The notes beneath the pieces were generated by a model, which saw nothing but the letters and a program-made list of their open reading frames with translations, made no database searches and had not been told where the DNA came from. Shown one piece after another: positions 43,518 to 52,198 of a stretch of 64,000 bases of DNA (positions are counted from its first letter, which is position 1; each line of letters starts with the position of its first letter). The stretch is taken from the NCBI RefSeq assembly GCF_001189515.2, contig NZ_CP012069.2:3038001-3102000 (forward strand), read 5' to 3'. The stretch is from Olsenella sp. oral taxon 807 (GTDB lineage: Bacteria > Actinomycetota > Coriobacteriia > Coriobacteriales > Atopobiaceae). The translations under genes and the position numbers were made by a program.

Positions 43518-43768
43518 GGCCATGCGGGTCGTGTCGTGTCGTCCGTAGCGTACCGCGTATCGCCCGCGTGACTGAACGTTGGCGGCGGTACGTACAGATC
43601 CGTCTGGTAGAGCGGCGTGACGGTCAGGCGGTGTTGAGTGCGGTCGAATCGCCACGCCTTTCCTGGGTCATCCGTCGTGTCGTGGGAGGCCCACCAGCAT
43701 GGGGATCTGCCTTAGGGTGGCGTGGCGAAGCTCGCTACTGCCTCCAGAAAAAAATGATCATTTTCGCT
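43518..43768. other. intergenic, nothing recognised
   Basis: Downstream of serS. No supported frame or RNA. Confidence 0.5.
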
Positions 43769-43799
43769 TGTAGTATAGAAACAGAAGTTCTATACTACA
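43769..43799. promoter_or_regulatory. perfect 12-bp inverted repeat overlapping a promoter (candidate operator)
   Basis: TGTAGTATAGAA (43769-43780) and TTCTATACTACA (43788-43799) are perfect inverted repeats separated by seven bases. TTGTAG (43768-43773) and TATACT (43791-43796) are spaced by exactly 17 bp, so the palindrome would cover both promoter elements of the gene at 43830, as expected for a dimeric repressor site. Confidence 0.75.
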
Positions 43800-43829
43800 C
43801 ATAGTGTTAGTTGGACGATAGGAGGTAGC

Positions 43830-44192
43830 ATGAAGGAACGGTGCTTGATCTGGCGGGAGGACGATGGAGAGGAGTCGAGGGAGGCTGCGCTTGTCCGTCG
43901 GGGCGATCGCCTGTGCATCGAGGAGATAAGCCGAGGCCCGCTGACGAGGGCGATGTTTGGCGCCTCTCCCTATGGTCGGCGCATCGTGATTGAGGGTGAG
44001 TTTGCGCCTGCGGTGCTCGCACACGCGCTGTATGCGGACTCCACCCAAGACCTCGAGGTGGTGCTCCGGCAATTCTTTCAGGTGGGGGGCGGCAGGCTCG
44101 TCGACATTGAGGACGCGCTTGATCGGGAGAACGTTCCGTATGTTTACGCAGCCTACACAAAGGATGAGGTTGCCTTCAGGCCTGCCTGCTAG
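43830..44192 (+). CDS. hypothetical protein, operator-controlled
   Basis: A protein of 120 residues, ATG at 43830 after GATAGGAGGTAGC. Mixed alpha/beta composition, no signal peptide or membrane helix. Motifs seen: LIWREDDGEESREAALVRRG, RAMFGASPYGRRIVIEGEFA, LRQFFQVGGGRLVDIEDALD. I do not recognise the family. A perfect palindrome covers its promoter, so it is probably tightly regulated. It is followed by a shared hairpin and the convergent tRNA-Arg. Confidence 0.75.
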   Translation: MKERCLIWREDDGEESREAALVRRGDRLCIEEISRGPLTRAMFGASPYGRRIVIEGEFAPAVLAHALYADSTQDLEVVLRQFFQVGGGRLVDIEDALDRENVPYVYAAYTKDEVAFRPAC

Positions 44193-44226
44193 TCCCGGTG
44201 CCATTAGCTGCAGATACAAAAACAAA

Positions 44227-44246
44227 AGGACCCCTTTCGGGGTCCT
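44227..44246 (-). terminator. terminator of tRNA-Arg (ACG)
   Basis: AGGACCCC/GGGGTCCT with a 4-base loop. On the minus strand it is followed by a T-rich stretch, so it ends the tRNA transcript; it may also act for the convergent gene at 43830. Confidence 0.85.
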
Positions 44247-44258
44247 TGCTAGAGTCTG

Positions 44259-44335
44259 TGGTGCGGCGTACAGGATTCGAACCTGTGACGTTCTGATTCG
44301 TAGTCAGACCCTCTATCCAGCTGAGGTAACGCCGC
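44259..44335 (-). tRNA. tRNA-Arg (ACG anticodon)
   Basis: 77 nt on the reverse strand: acceptor GCGGCGT/ACGCCGC, anticodon loop CTACGAA closed by TCTGA/TCAGA, T-loop GTTCGAATC, encoded ACCA. Reads CGU/CGC/CGA after inosine modification. Confidence 0.95.
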
Positions 44336-44503
44336 GTGCAAGAACTAGAATGCCATCCCTAGGGGGCTAAGTCAAGTGGAATTGGAAAATACTTGCTTGG
44401 CTCCTTTTGGGTTCCCTGTGACTGTTAGACGGACACCGTGGGAAGACGTGGCATGCCAGGAATCGCTATGCTCATTCGTGCCCACACCTTCAATGGAAGG
44501 AGG

Positions 44504-44692
44504 ATGATGGACGAAAAGGACAGGAAAAGGGGCGTGACGAGGCGCTCTCTGGAAGACACCTATCGTGAGGTCTCTGGTGAACCTCAAAAAAGCGAGCACA
44601 CAGCTGACGGCCGTCGGCATGGCTTTGAGAAGTTCAGCCTCTACCATCAGTCAAAGATGATCTACTCGGCTGGCACAACGGTCAGTCGATGA
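44504..44692 (+). CDS. small hypothetical protein
   Basis: A protein of about 62 residues starting at ATGATG (44504/44507) right after GGAAGGAGG. Highly charged, no hydrophobic segment (DEKDRKRGVTRRSLEDTYRE, HGFEKFSLYHQSKMIYS). No family recognised. The ribosome site is good and the frame stops cleanly, but no other support exists. Confidence 0.45.
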   Translation: MMDEKDRKRGVTRRSLEDTYREVSGEPQKSEHTADGRRHGFEKFSLYHQSKMIYSAGTTVSR

Positions 44693-44881
44693 CATCCAAC
44701 ATCCAGGCTCTTTGTGAGGTGGGTAGCCATCCTGCGCGGCTGGTGCGGAGCGGGTGGGCGCCTGGACGGCCCGGCCCATGAGCGAGGTATGAGCCAAGCG
44801 CGTGCGGCCAAGCGCGTGCGGAGCGATGCGGGCCAAGGAGCGGGTACGCGTCCAAGGCGGGCGAGGCAGATAGAACGCAAA

Positions 44882-44911
44882 GCGCCTACCCGCGATCCTG
44901 CGGGTAGGCGC
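44882..44911 (-). terminator. hairpin terminator of tRNA-Ser
   Basis: GCGCCTACCCGC and GCGGGTAGGCGC form a perfect 12-bp stem; on the minus strand TTTGCGTTCT follows. Confidence 0.8.
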
Positions 44912-44921
44912 ACTCATAGTC

Positions 44922-45012
44922 TGGCGGAGAGCTGGGGATTCGAACCCCAGATAGTCTTTTGGACTATACTCGCTTAGCAGGCAAGCACCTTCAGCCACTC
45001 GGTCAGCTCTCC
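44922..45012 (-). tRNA. tRNA-Ser (GCT anticodon)
   Basis: 91 nt on the reverse strand: acceptor GGAGAGC/GCTCTCC, long variable arm, anticodon GCT in TTGCCTGCTAAGCGA, T-loop GTTCGAATC, discriminator G and encoded CCA. Confidence 0.95.
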
Positions 45013-45217
45013 AAACGGATACTTGCACATCATACCCCACAATGTGCCACTCCGCAATGGCAACCTGCTGTCGCGTCCCAAAATCCCAAGGGCGTCTACG
45101 ATGGCCGTGCGCTTGGCCCAGTAGCCTCATGCTCGGCAGCACAGTCATCGCGCACACCTTCCGGGTAAGCGCCGGGCCGTGCCTATGCCTTTGGACGGGC
45201 CATCGGCTTGAACCTTA

Positions 45218-45489
45218 GTTATACACAACTTCCCTCATCGTGAGGTATGGGGCTCCCTCCCGGGACGCCCAAGCATACCGCGAGGAAGAGCGCCTGCGCG
45301 GGCGGCTCGGCGAGGCGCTGCTCGACGCCCGCCTGGTCAAGGCGCACCTCCGGGTCGGGGGAGTGAGGGTGCCGCGACCGCGAGGAGTCAGTCAGGAAGC
45401 TGTTTGATGCCCTGGGTGTGCTGCTCGAGGCGAGGTTTTCCATCCCTGCCCCGGCACATACCTAAGATGAGGGAAGCTGTGTCTAACTA
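45218..45489 (+). mobile_element. MITE-like element with 31-bp terminal inverted repeats
   Basis: The left end (45218-45249, TAGTTATACACAACTTCCCT...) and right end (45459-45489, ...GATGAGGGAAGCTGTGTCTAAC) are imperfect inverted repeats. The ~270-bp inside carries a decayed frame (YGAPSRDAQAYREEERLRGR). The left ~88 bp recurs inverted at 47298-47386. The element has no transposase of its own. Remaining sequence from 45013 to 45514 shows no gene. Confidence 0.65.
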
Positions 45490-45514
45490 CTTGGTAGAAG
45501 CGGATGGATAAGGG

Positions 45515-46594
45515 TCACTCCACGGATACGTGGTACTTGCACCGTAGGGACTGCATCCCATTGCGATGCTTAAGATACCCGTCGTTCTCAAGCCGACCCA
45601 ACACAATTCCTGGATCGCGATCGATGCTGGCCGCAAAGGCAGTGATAAAGGGCATGGTGAAGCGCCCTTTGCTCCTGCGCACGAAGTCCTGGTAGAGCCA
45701 TGGGTCTATCAGCTTGTTCTCCGCGTACTCGTCCGCCTTCTGCTCGATGTCGCCAGCATCGCTCTCGAATGAGATGCCGTAGTCTCCGTAGATGACATGT
45801 CCCGCCTCGTGCAACAACGTGAACCAGAAAGAGTCTGCATAGAGTCGCCGGTCGTTGACCATCATCATCACGCTCTTGCCAACTCTCTTCGTAGCTCCGT
45901 TTGTCTTGGAGCCCGGCAGGTTTGGCAGAACCACGAGCACGACGCCGGCTTCGAGGAACCTTTCCCTGATCAGCGGGTAGAAGCCTTCGTGGTTTGTCGT
46001 CTGGGTAAGCGCAAACTCGATGGCCTCCTTGAACCTCTTCCTATCGAACTTAGGGGCGACAGTTGCGACGGCCTTGTTGGTGGCAATCTGCACCATGGTG
46101 TTGGCCTTTGCGATACCACCTTCGCTCATCGTGCCCGTGGACGATCTGAAGCTCACCGCCATGTCTCGGTCCGTGAGCACGGTGAGGGAAGCGACATCGA
46201 GGAAGGTCCTGACCCGCTCGACCTGCTCACCGAGCCTTCTGGGAAGGTCAGGAAGACCGAAGTTGTCGCGGAAGTAGTCGTATCCCAACAGCTTAAGGAC
46301 ATCCTTCTCCCGCTCAAGCTCCTCCTCGGACGCTATCTGCGCGATAGCGGTGTCGTACGCATTCTGTAGGTTGAGCCAGTAATGCACGGTGGTTCCGAGC
46401 AGCCTTGAGAGCTTCATGGCCATGTCAACAGACAGGCTCTGCCTGCCTCGCATAAGCAGGCTCAGGTTTTTGGGGGTGGTGCCGAGCCTCTTCGCGAAGT
46501 CCGCCTGGGTAAGACCGCTTTCTTCGACGATCTCTTCGATGTAGTAACCGGGGTGGAATGCCAGAGAATCCTTGTACTCGATATATTTACTCAT
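45515..46594 (-). CDS. HigA-type antitoxin fused to ImmA/IrrE-like metallopeptidase
   Basis: A protein of 359 residues. Residues ~15-75 are an XRE helix-turn-helix of the HigA type (GYYIEEIVEESGLTQADFAK, GTTPKNLSLLMRGRQSLS). Residues ~180-330 are an ImmA/IrrE-type domain with the zinc motif FTLLHEAGHVIYGDYG near residue 260 and downstream EQKADEYAENKLI. It represses its operon and neutralises the toxin in related systems; the peptidase may cleave a regulator. The start overlaps the toxin gene by eight bases. Flanked on both sides by an inverted ~88-bp repeat. Confidence 0.88.
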   Translation of the reverse strand: MSKYIEYKDSLAFHPGYYIEEIVEESGLTQADFAKRLGTTPKNLSLLMRGRQSLSVDMAMKLSRLLGTTVHYWLNLQNAYDTAIAQIASEEELEREKDVLKLLGYDYFRDNFGLPDLPRRLGEQVERVRTFLDVASLTVLTDRDMAVSFRSSTGTMSEGGIAKANTMVQIATNKAVATVAPKFDRKRFKEAIEFALTQTTNHEGFYPLIRERFLEAGVVLVVLPNLPGSKTNGATKRVGKSVMMMVNDRRLYADSFWFTLLHEAGHVIYGDYGISFESDAGDIEQKADEYAENKLIDPWLYQDFVRRSKGRFTMPFITAFAASIDRDPGIVLGRLENDGYLKHRNGMQSLRCKYHVSVE

Positions 46595-46958
46595 AATGTC
46601 TGCTCACCTCTTCAATCCTGACGATTTCCACGATGCCAGCTATCTCGTCTATGTTGCACGGCTTAAACTGCTCGTTGTCTTCATCGAGCGGGCGCAGGAT
46701 TATCCTCCAGGGGTCTTGCCTCGCCTTGACATCGATGGCGAAGAGGCCATCGAGGTTCTTGCCGTTCTTGTTAAGCAGCTTGTGGAAGTGAAATTGCCGC
46801 TGGACTACGATGTCCTTCAGAACGACAGCCTGCTCGAGCGCGTTAACCCTAGCGATGAGGCTTACCGCCAGCTTGCTGCTACCTGCGAACAGCTTCTTTG
46901 CCGCCTTAAGATCAGTGCATTGCTCCTCGACCTTCTTCGATGCGTAAACGAGTTCCAA
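46587..46958 (-). CDS. HigB-type (RelE-superfamily) toxin
   Basis: A protein of 123 residues, first gene of the toxin-antitoxin operon (toxin-first order is typical for HigBA). TTG start at 46958 after AGGACAAGC. Motifs: ELVYASKKVEEQCTDLKAAK, LHFHKL-type QRQFHFHKLLNKNGKNLDGL and the end RQDPWRIILRPLDE, EIVRIEEVSRHYE fit the RelE/HigB fold. Expected to be a ribosome-dependent mRNA endonuclease. Assignment is by context and motif resemblance. Confidence 0.82.
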   Translation of the reverse strand: MELVYASKKVEEQCTDLKAAKKLFAGSSKLAVSLIARVNALEQAVVLKDIVVQRQFHFHKLLNKNGKNLDGLFAIDVKARQDPWRIILRPLDEDNEQFKPCNIDEIAGIVEIVRIEEVSRHYE

Positions 46959-46980
46959 GCTTGTCCTGCTTTCAAACTAG

Positions 46981-47028
46981 ATTACCCAACGGGTAATTCA
47001 TTATACTTCGTTACTCGTAGTGATTCAA
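46981..47028 (-). promoter_or_regulatory. promoter and operator of the toxin-antitoxin operon
   Basis: On the minus strand TTGAAT (47028-47023), 17 bp, and TATAAT (47005-47000) form a near-consensus promoter. Just downstream the perfect palindrome ATTACCC-AAC-GGGTAAT (46981-46997) is a likely antitoxin binding site. Confidence 0.8.
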
Positions 47029-47297
47029 GCGAGTGGTCATGTATGGCGTGCAAATGGAGAGAGAGGCCGAGAGCATCGACCCCTCTCTCCTGGAGCGATA
47101 TGTCATGTCAATCGACGGCCTCTGGTGCCCCCACTCATGCCATCTCCATCTCGCCCGTGATCTGTACCGGGTAGCCCGGCATCTCCTCGTAGCCGAGGCG
47201 CGTGTTCTTCCACCACTCCTCGCTGGCGGTGCCGGAGTCCACGCACGCGTCGAGCTGCGCCTCGTCGACGGTGCGGCCGGGGCCTCTGCAGAGTCCC

Positions 47298-47386
47298 CGG
47301 CCGCGCAGACGCTCTTCCTCGCGGTATGCTTGGGCGTCCCGGGAGGGAACCCCATATACCTCATGATGAGGAAAGTTGTGGTTATA
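47298..47386 (-). repeat. inverted second copy of the MITE left end
   Basis: Reads on the minus strand as the first ~88 bp of the element at 45218, with about ten differences; the frame YGVPSRDAQAYREEERLRGR is retained. A short reverse frame continues to 47135 (TASEEWWKNTRLGYEEMPGY). With the copy at 45218 it brackets the toxin-antitoxin pair. The repeat meets the 3' end of gluQ at 47382. Confidence 0.75.
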
Positions 47387-48383
47387 AGAGAAAGCCATCG
47401 GTCACGACAGCGTTACTCCTTCGCGTGCGCACCTTATCCCAGCTGAAGCGTGGCAGCAGCTCCGTTGGCGAAAGCTCCTCCCCTTGCTCGGCCAGGCCCG
47501 CCAGGCCTGCCAGGCGCCCTATGACACGACGCGGACTGACGCCTCGGTTCCGTATGGCGCCAAGGTCAAGGTCGTGGTCCCGTTTCGAGAGTCTCCTGCC
47601 GTCGGGGCTCATGAGCAGAGGGACGTGCCCGAAGCGTGGCGGTGTGAGGCCCAGAAGTCCAGCCAGGTATATCTGGCGCGCGGTCGAGCCCAGAAGGTCA
47701 CATCCGCGGACGACCTCGCTGATGCCCATGAGGCCATCATCCACGACGACGGCCAACTGGTATGCCATCACTCCGTCACTCCTCCTTATAAGGAAGTCTC
47801 CGCAGTCACGTGCGAGCAGCTCTTGGTGGGGGCCGTAACAGAGGTCGTCGAAGGTGACGATGCCAGCAGGGTCGTGTGCGTCTGGCACGCGCAGCCTTGT
47901 CGACGGGAGGCGCAACCGTGCCCTTTCGGTCACCTCTTGGGGCGAGAGATCGCGACACGTCCCCTGGTACACGTAGGTGCCGTCCGAGGCATGGGGCGCC
48001 GATGCGGCATGCAGCTCGCTTCGTGTGCAGAAGCAGGGGTAGGTGAGGCCCTCGCACTTGAGCTGCGCAATCGCGTCCCGATAGAGCTCGCCCCTCTCGC
48101 TCTGGTAGTAGGGTCCTTCGTCCCAACTAAGACCAAGCCAGTCGAGGTCCTCCATAATGAGATCGGCTGCTCGCCTGTCGTGTGCCCTTGGGTCCAGATC
48201 CTCGATGCGAAGAGCCACGCTGCCACCCCGAGAGATGGCCGAGAGCCAGGCGATGAGGGCAGAGAGGGCATTGCCCAGGTGCATGCGGCCCGAGGGGGTC
48301 GGCGCAAAGCGGCCCTTGGGCGAGCGCGCCCTTGGGCCAAGCCAGTCCTGCGCTGCGGGGTGCGTGTGCGGGGAGGCGGTCAT
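47382..48383 (-). CDS. gluQ: glutamyl-Q tRNA(Asp) synthetase
   Basis: Attaches glutamate to the queuosine base of tRNA-Asp. A protein of 333 residues with the class I catalytic domain only and no anticodon-binding domain: PTPSGRMHLGNALSA (HIGH-like, residues ~29-43), LRIEDLDPRA, and RLSKRD (KMSKS-like) near residue 272. Cysteines in YPCFCTRSEL are part of the usual zinc site. Length is a little above the ~300-residue norm; the last residues (RRSNAVVTDGFLL) run into the repeat at 47386, so the natural 3' end may have been altered. Start ATG 48383. Confidence 0.92.
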   Translation of the reverse strand: MTASPHTHPAAQDWLGPRARSPKGRFAPTPSGRMHLGNALSALIAWLSAISRGGSVALRIEDLDPRAHDRRAADLIMEDLDWLGLSWDEGPYYQSERGELYRDAIAQLKCEGLTYPCFCTRSELHAASAPHASDGTYVYQGTCRDLSPQEVTERARLRLPSTRLRVPDAHDPAGIVTFDDLCYGPHQELLARDCGDFLIRRSDGVMAYQLAVVVDDGLMGISEVVRGCDLLGSTARQIYLAGLLGLTPPRFGHVPLLMSPDGRRLSKRDHDLDLGAIRNRGVSPRRVIGRLAGLAGLAEQGEELSPTELLPRFSWDKVRTRRSNAVVTDGFLL

Positions 48384-48670
48384 GGGTACGGGTATCTCTT
48401 GTGCGCCTTACTGGGGTGCGGACGTCACCAATATGCCAACTTGGGCAGTATACCCCTTCGCCGGGGGCGTGCTACGGAGCCCCCCGTACGGCAGCTCTCG
48501 TCCCGCGAGCGCCGTTCCCCGCCTTCTTCAGTTGACTATGAGAGACATCTCAGCTAGGGTACAGCATAGGTGGATGGCAGGCATCGCAGGGTGGCCGCGC
48601 GGGACCGGCGGCCGGGCCCTGCGGGCGTGTGGGCACCCAGGCAGGTCAATCCCTTGGGAGGGCGGAGCTC
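48384..48670. other. divergent intergenic region
   Basis: Lies between gluQ and the TSP3 protein gene. No supported gene or structured RNA seen. Confidence 0.5.
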
Positions 48671-50068
48671 ATGTCTCGTTTCCTGGTGGCTCGGTATCTG
48701 AGAAGGGCGGCGCCGGTGGCCGTTGCGCTCTTGGCGGCTCTTGTGGCGCTGTTGTGTTTGCCTCTCGCGGCGCGCGCTGAGGAGGTCTTCGCACTGGCGG
48801 TGCCGGGGGGCGACTTTCCAGGCGCGATTGTGGCTCCCCTCGCGATCGGAGGGATTGCCCTCATGGGGTTTGCCGCCTTCCTGGGGAGGAGGGCCGTTCC
48901 CGCACGGGCGTTCCTGTTGTGTCTGGTGGGCGGCGTGTCTTTGCTCGTCGCTGCGGGCGCTCTTGCGGCTGCACCGCGCGGGGTTGCCTCCGTGACCATC
49001 GACAGGTCGAGGCTAACGTCAGTCGAGGGCCTCAACACCTACTTCCTGAATGAGGGGGAGGGCCTCTCCGGCACCCTGGATGCCGGGGGCCGCGAGGCGC
49101 GCTCCCTCACCCTGAGGGTCTCCGACGACAGGGGCAACGTGATAGACACCCGCGAGATCCCGGTGGCAAAGGCGTGGTCCGTGTCAGACTTCGGCCTCCT
49201 GAGGGGAACCAACGTGCTTCGCGTCGAGTGCGCCCTCGACGACGGCTCCTCCGCGTCGGACACCCTCACCCTCTCCTACGGCAAGGAGGACAGGGTGGGC
49301 GCGCTCTCCATCGACAGGGGGGACAGCGACGGCGACGGCCTCATCAACTACCTCGAGACCTACTACGGGACGGATCCCATGAAGGCCGACACTGACGGCG
49401 ACGGCTTAAATGACTACCTGGAGATCGCGGGGCTCGGGTACGATCCCCTTAGGGCCGACTCTGGTAGCGTGGGCGACGGGGGTAAGGACCGTGACGGCGA
49501 CGGCGTGGGAAATGCCAAAGAGGTCGAGCTCGGCCTTGACCCTGCCTCCAGCGACTCCGACCTCGACGGCCTGAGTGACGGCAGGGAGCTCGAGCTGGGC
49601 ACCGATCCCTTCAAGGATGACACGGACGGCGACGGGGCCGAGGATGGCTGGGAGGTGGAGAACGGCACCGACCCGCTCACGGCCCAGGACCGCTTCAGGG
49701 TGTCCGCATCGCGGTCTTCGCACGGGATTACCCTCACGCTCGAGGCGAGCGTGCCCGGGCGGGAGGTCTGGCAGGTGTGGGCCCTCCCCGCTACCGGAAC
49801 GGCCATCAAGCTGGACGAGATACCGGGCTACGTCTGCGACTCCGAGCTTAGCGTGCCGGGTGACTCCGAGGACGCGACCGCCTCCTTCGACCTCTCTGCG
49901 ACGCTGGCCGAGAGGCCCTCGCTCTCCCCTGCCGTCTACCGCTACAACAAGGAGACGCAGGCCCTGGAGGAGCAGGAGTCGACGCTGGACGGCACCACCC
50001 TGCGCTTCGCCCCACAGCGCGCCTCCATCTACCTCGTGGTGGACAAGGACTCCTTTGAGGGTGCCTGA
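48671..50068 (+). CDS. surface protein with thrombospondin type 3 calcium-binding repeats
   Basis: A protein of 465 residues, ATG at 48671 after GGCGGAGCTC. Signal or anchor helix ~13-35 (APVAVALLAALVALLCLPLA), further hydrophobic segments near 48-66 and 75-95, an Ig-like stretch (~105-205), then five or six Asp-rich repeats (DSDGDGLINYLETYYGTDPM, DTDGDGLNDYLE, DRDGDGVGNAKEVELGLDP, DSDLDGLSDGRELELGTDPF). The end (RFAPQRASIYLVVDKDSFEG) is the segment that in related proteins precedes a VWA domain, so the protein looks cut off. A VWA-lipase fragment that could be its lost C-terminus lies at 52311-53570. Confidence 0.85.
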   Translation: MSRFLVARYLRRAAPVAVALLAALVALLCLPLAARAEEVFALAVPGGDFPGAIVAPLAIGGIALMGFAAFLGRRAVPARAFLLCLVGGVSLLVAAGALAAAPRGVASVTIDRSRLTSVEGLNTYFLNEGEGLSGTLDAGGREARSLTLRVSDDRGNVIDTREIPVAKAWSVSDFGLLRGTNVLRVECALDDGSSASDTLTLSYGKEDRVGALSIDRGDSDGDGLINYLETYYGTDPMKADTDGDGLNDYLEIAGLGYDPLRADSGSVGDGGKDRDGDGVGNAKEVELGLDPASSDSDLDGLSDGRELELGTDPFKDDTDGDGAEDGWEVENGTDPLTAQDRFRVSASRSSHGITLTLEASVPGREVWQVWALPATGTAIKLDEIPGYVCDSELSVPGDSEDATASFDLSATLAERPSLSPAVYRYNKETQALEEQESTLDGTTLRFAPQRASIYLVVDKDSFEGA

Positions 50069-50210
50069 CGCCACGGCATCAGGAGGTCGGGCGACGAAGG
50101 TCGCCATTCCTGCCTGGACCAGTTAGGGGGCATTCCTACAGGTTGCGAAGTGAATCATTCCGTGTCTCCTTAGGGGTGGGTTATCACGCGCGGAGGCGAG
50201 AGGAGCGAGG

Positions 50211-50645
50211 ATGGGAAGAGGCTCGACCACAATGGGCTCGCTGAGGGTGGTGGCCGTCGCCTGCCTGTGCGTGGTTGTCGCCGCCGCAGCAGTGCAGTTC
50301 GGCCCCTACTTCATCAGGATGCTGAAGTTGTACCAGGAGGGTCCGAGCATCGGGGCGGCACTCAATTCCCCTGCCGTGCAGATCGACAGGAAGTTGCACG
50401 GCACGACGTACAACTTCCTCTACGAGGACAGGGACGAGGCGGGGCGGGTCCGCTACCACTTCGTGTCGAACAGCGGCGGGAACATCCCGCTGGTCATCAC
50501 CTGCGAGTTCCACTGGTTCGACAGCTGGGGCTTCCTCGAGTTCTACCCCGCCGGCTGGAACTACGTCTGCTCGAACCCGGAGGAATGGGTCGACGCCTAC
50601 GACGCCTGGGGGTCGGGCCAGGGATACGGCATCCCGATACGCTGA
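50211..50645 (+). CDS. A-domain membrane-anchored protein, copy A1
   Basis: A protein of 144 residues, ATG at 50211 after GAGGAGCGAGG. N-terminal helix ~8-34 (LRVVAVACLCVVVAAAAVQF), then the A domain: YEGPS-type YQEGPSIGAALNSPAVQ, FLYEDRDEAGRVRYHFVSNS, GGNIPLVITCEFHWFDSWGF, PAGWNYVCSNPEEWVDAYDA. No known domain name; two conserved cysteines. Likely a single-pass protein with its domain outside. Ten or so copies or pieces lie in the next 12 kb. Confidence 0.85.
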   Translation: MGRGSTTMGSLRVVAVACLCVVVAAAAVQFGPYFIRMLKLYQEGPSIGAALNSPAVQIDRKLHGTTYNFLYEDRDEAGRVRYHFVSNSGGNIPLVITCEFHWFDSWGFLEFYPAGWNYVCSNPEEWVDAYDAWGSGQGYGIPIR

Positions 50646-50706
50646 CGGGCGGCCCGGGGCCGTGACGGGGCGTCCGGCGGCCCGCGCGGGAGCGAGGGGG
50701 ACGAGG

Positions 50707-50858
50707 ATGGGTAAGAGGCTCGACCACAATGGGCTCGCTGAGGGTGGTGGCCGTCGCAGCCGTACGTGCCCGAACTACATCTGCTCGAACCAGGACGCGT
50801 GGTGCGGGGCATGCGGGAGGCGGCGGCCGGCCGCCCGGGGCATCGGAGGGAGCGAGGC
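50707..50858 (+). pseudogene. A-domain gene relic (5' end joined to 3' fragment)
   Basis: The 5' end of an A gene (GGGTAAGAGGCTCGACCACA...) is joined after ~55 bp to the segment encoding NYICSNQDAW, losing most of the gene. The same relic with the same junction is found at 62669-62818 upstream of another DUF4013 gene, so relic and DUF4013 gene were duplicated as one unit. Confidence 0.75.
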
Positions 50859-52136
50859 ATGAGCGAGGCGGGGTACCTCTCCCGCGCCTGGTCCCTGCTC
50901 GCTAGGGGCAGGGGCTGGCCCGTGGTCGTCCTGATGCTGTGCGCCTGCGCGCTCGTCCCCGTGGTGGGGTGGGCCTTCGCGCTGGGGTACGAGGTCAAGT
51001 GGGCCAGCCTCGTCGCACTGGGGTCCGAGGAGCCCCCCAGGCGAGACGGGATAGACGTCGGGCGGTGCCTGGGCGGGGGTGTCCGAGCCCTCGCCGCCGC
51101 CCTCGGCTGGTGCGTCGCATGGGTGGTGCTCGGTTACCTCGCCATGGTGGCGTTCGATGGGACGTACCTCGGCTCCCACGGGGAGGGTCCCGACGTGTGG
51201 CGGATCGTCTCGCAGTTGCCGGGGTCCCTGCTGTCCCCTTGGTCCCCCGCCTTCCTGCCGACCCTTGCCGTGAGCGCGCCCTGCGCCACCCTCGCGGCGG
51301 CGGCGGGCGTGCGGTCTGCCGTCCGCCGGGACGCGGGGCGCGACCCCGGCGGCGTCGCCGGGATGGTCGGGCGCGACCCCGGCGGTTGCGCGAGGGTCGC
51401 GGCCGCGGCCGCGCTCGTCACCCTCGCCTGCGGCGTCGCAACCTTCCTGATCGAGAGGCTGCTCGCCCCGTTCCTCCTCATCGCCCTCGCGGCCCGCAAC
51501 GTGCTCCTTGCCTTCGTCCCGGTCCTGGCGGATCGGCTGTTGGGAGCCGCGAGCCTCGCCCTCGTGTCCCTGCTGCTCCACGCCACGGTTGGGCTGTGGG
51601 TGAGGCAGTTCGCCGTCCCGGGTCGGGACGCGGGCGGACCCTCCGACTGGGCGGCGCCAACTCCCCCGGCCCCCCGACGGCGGGCGCGGGGCGCGAGGGG
51701 GCTGAGGGTGACGGCGGGGCGCCCCGGCGCGATGCGGGTCAGCGTGCGTGGGGTGGTGGTCGCCGTCGCCCTGGTTGCCGCCATGGCCCCGGTCTCCTAC
51801 CTCGTCGGGATGCTGGGGACCTACCTCGAGGGCCCGAGCTTGCGGGCGGCGCTCGACTCCTACGCCGTGCAGAACGACAAGAGCCAGTACGGCCTGACGT
51901 ACGAGTTCCTCTACCAGGACACCGACGGGGAGGGGCGGATTCGCTACCACCTCGTGTCGACCGAGGGCGGGAACGTACCGCTGGTGCTCACCTGCGAATT
52001 CCTATGGCTCGACAGCTTCGACGCCTTCGACTACCGGCCCGCCGGCTGGAACTACGTCCGCTCGAACTCGGAGGAGTGGATCCGGGCCTACGAGGCCTGG
52101 CGTTCGAGCCCGGGGTACGACGGGCCGATACGCTGA
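50859..52136 (+). CDS. DUF4013 membrane protein fused to A domain
   Basis: A protein of 425 residues, ATG at 50859 after GGAGGGAGCGAGGC. Residues ~1-260 are a polytopic DUF4013-type domain (WPVVVLMLCACALVPVVGWA, FALGYEVKWASLVALGSEEP, LLLHATVGLWVRQFAVPG). A basic Pro/Arg linker follows, then a further helix (VRGVVVAVALVAAMAPVSYL) and a complete A domain (EGPSLRAALDSYAVQNDKSQ, GNVPLVLTCEFLWLDSFDAF, PAGWNYVRSNSEEWIRAYEA). The helix and A domain match the stand-alone A genes, so this is a gene fusion. DUF4013 function is unknown. Confidence 0.85.
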   Translation: MSEAGYLSRAWSLLARGRGWPVVVLMLCACALVPVVGWAFALGYEVKWASLVALGSEEPPRRDGIDVGRCLGGGVRALAAALGWCVAWVVLGYLAMVAFDGTYLGSHGEGPDVWRIVSQLPGSLLSPWSPAFLPTLAVSAPCATLAAAAGVRSAVRRDAGRDPGGVAGMVGRDPGGCARVAAAAALVTLACGVATFLIERLLAPFLLIALAARNVLLAFVPVLADRLLGAASLALVSLLLHATVGLWVRQFAVPGRDAGGPSDWAAPTPPAPRRRARGARGLRVTAGRPGAMRVSVRGVVVAVALVAAMAPVSYLVGMLGTYLEGPSLRAALDSYAVQNDKSQYGLTYEFLYQDTDGEGRIRYHLVSTEGGNVPLVLTCEFLWLDSFDAFDYRPAGWNYVRSNSEEWIRAYEAWRSSPGYDGPIR

Positions 52137-52198
52137 CGGGCGGCCCCGGGCCGTGGCGGGGGCGTCCTGCGGCCCGCGCGGGAGCGAGGGGGACGAGG

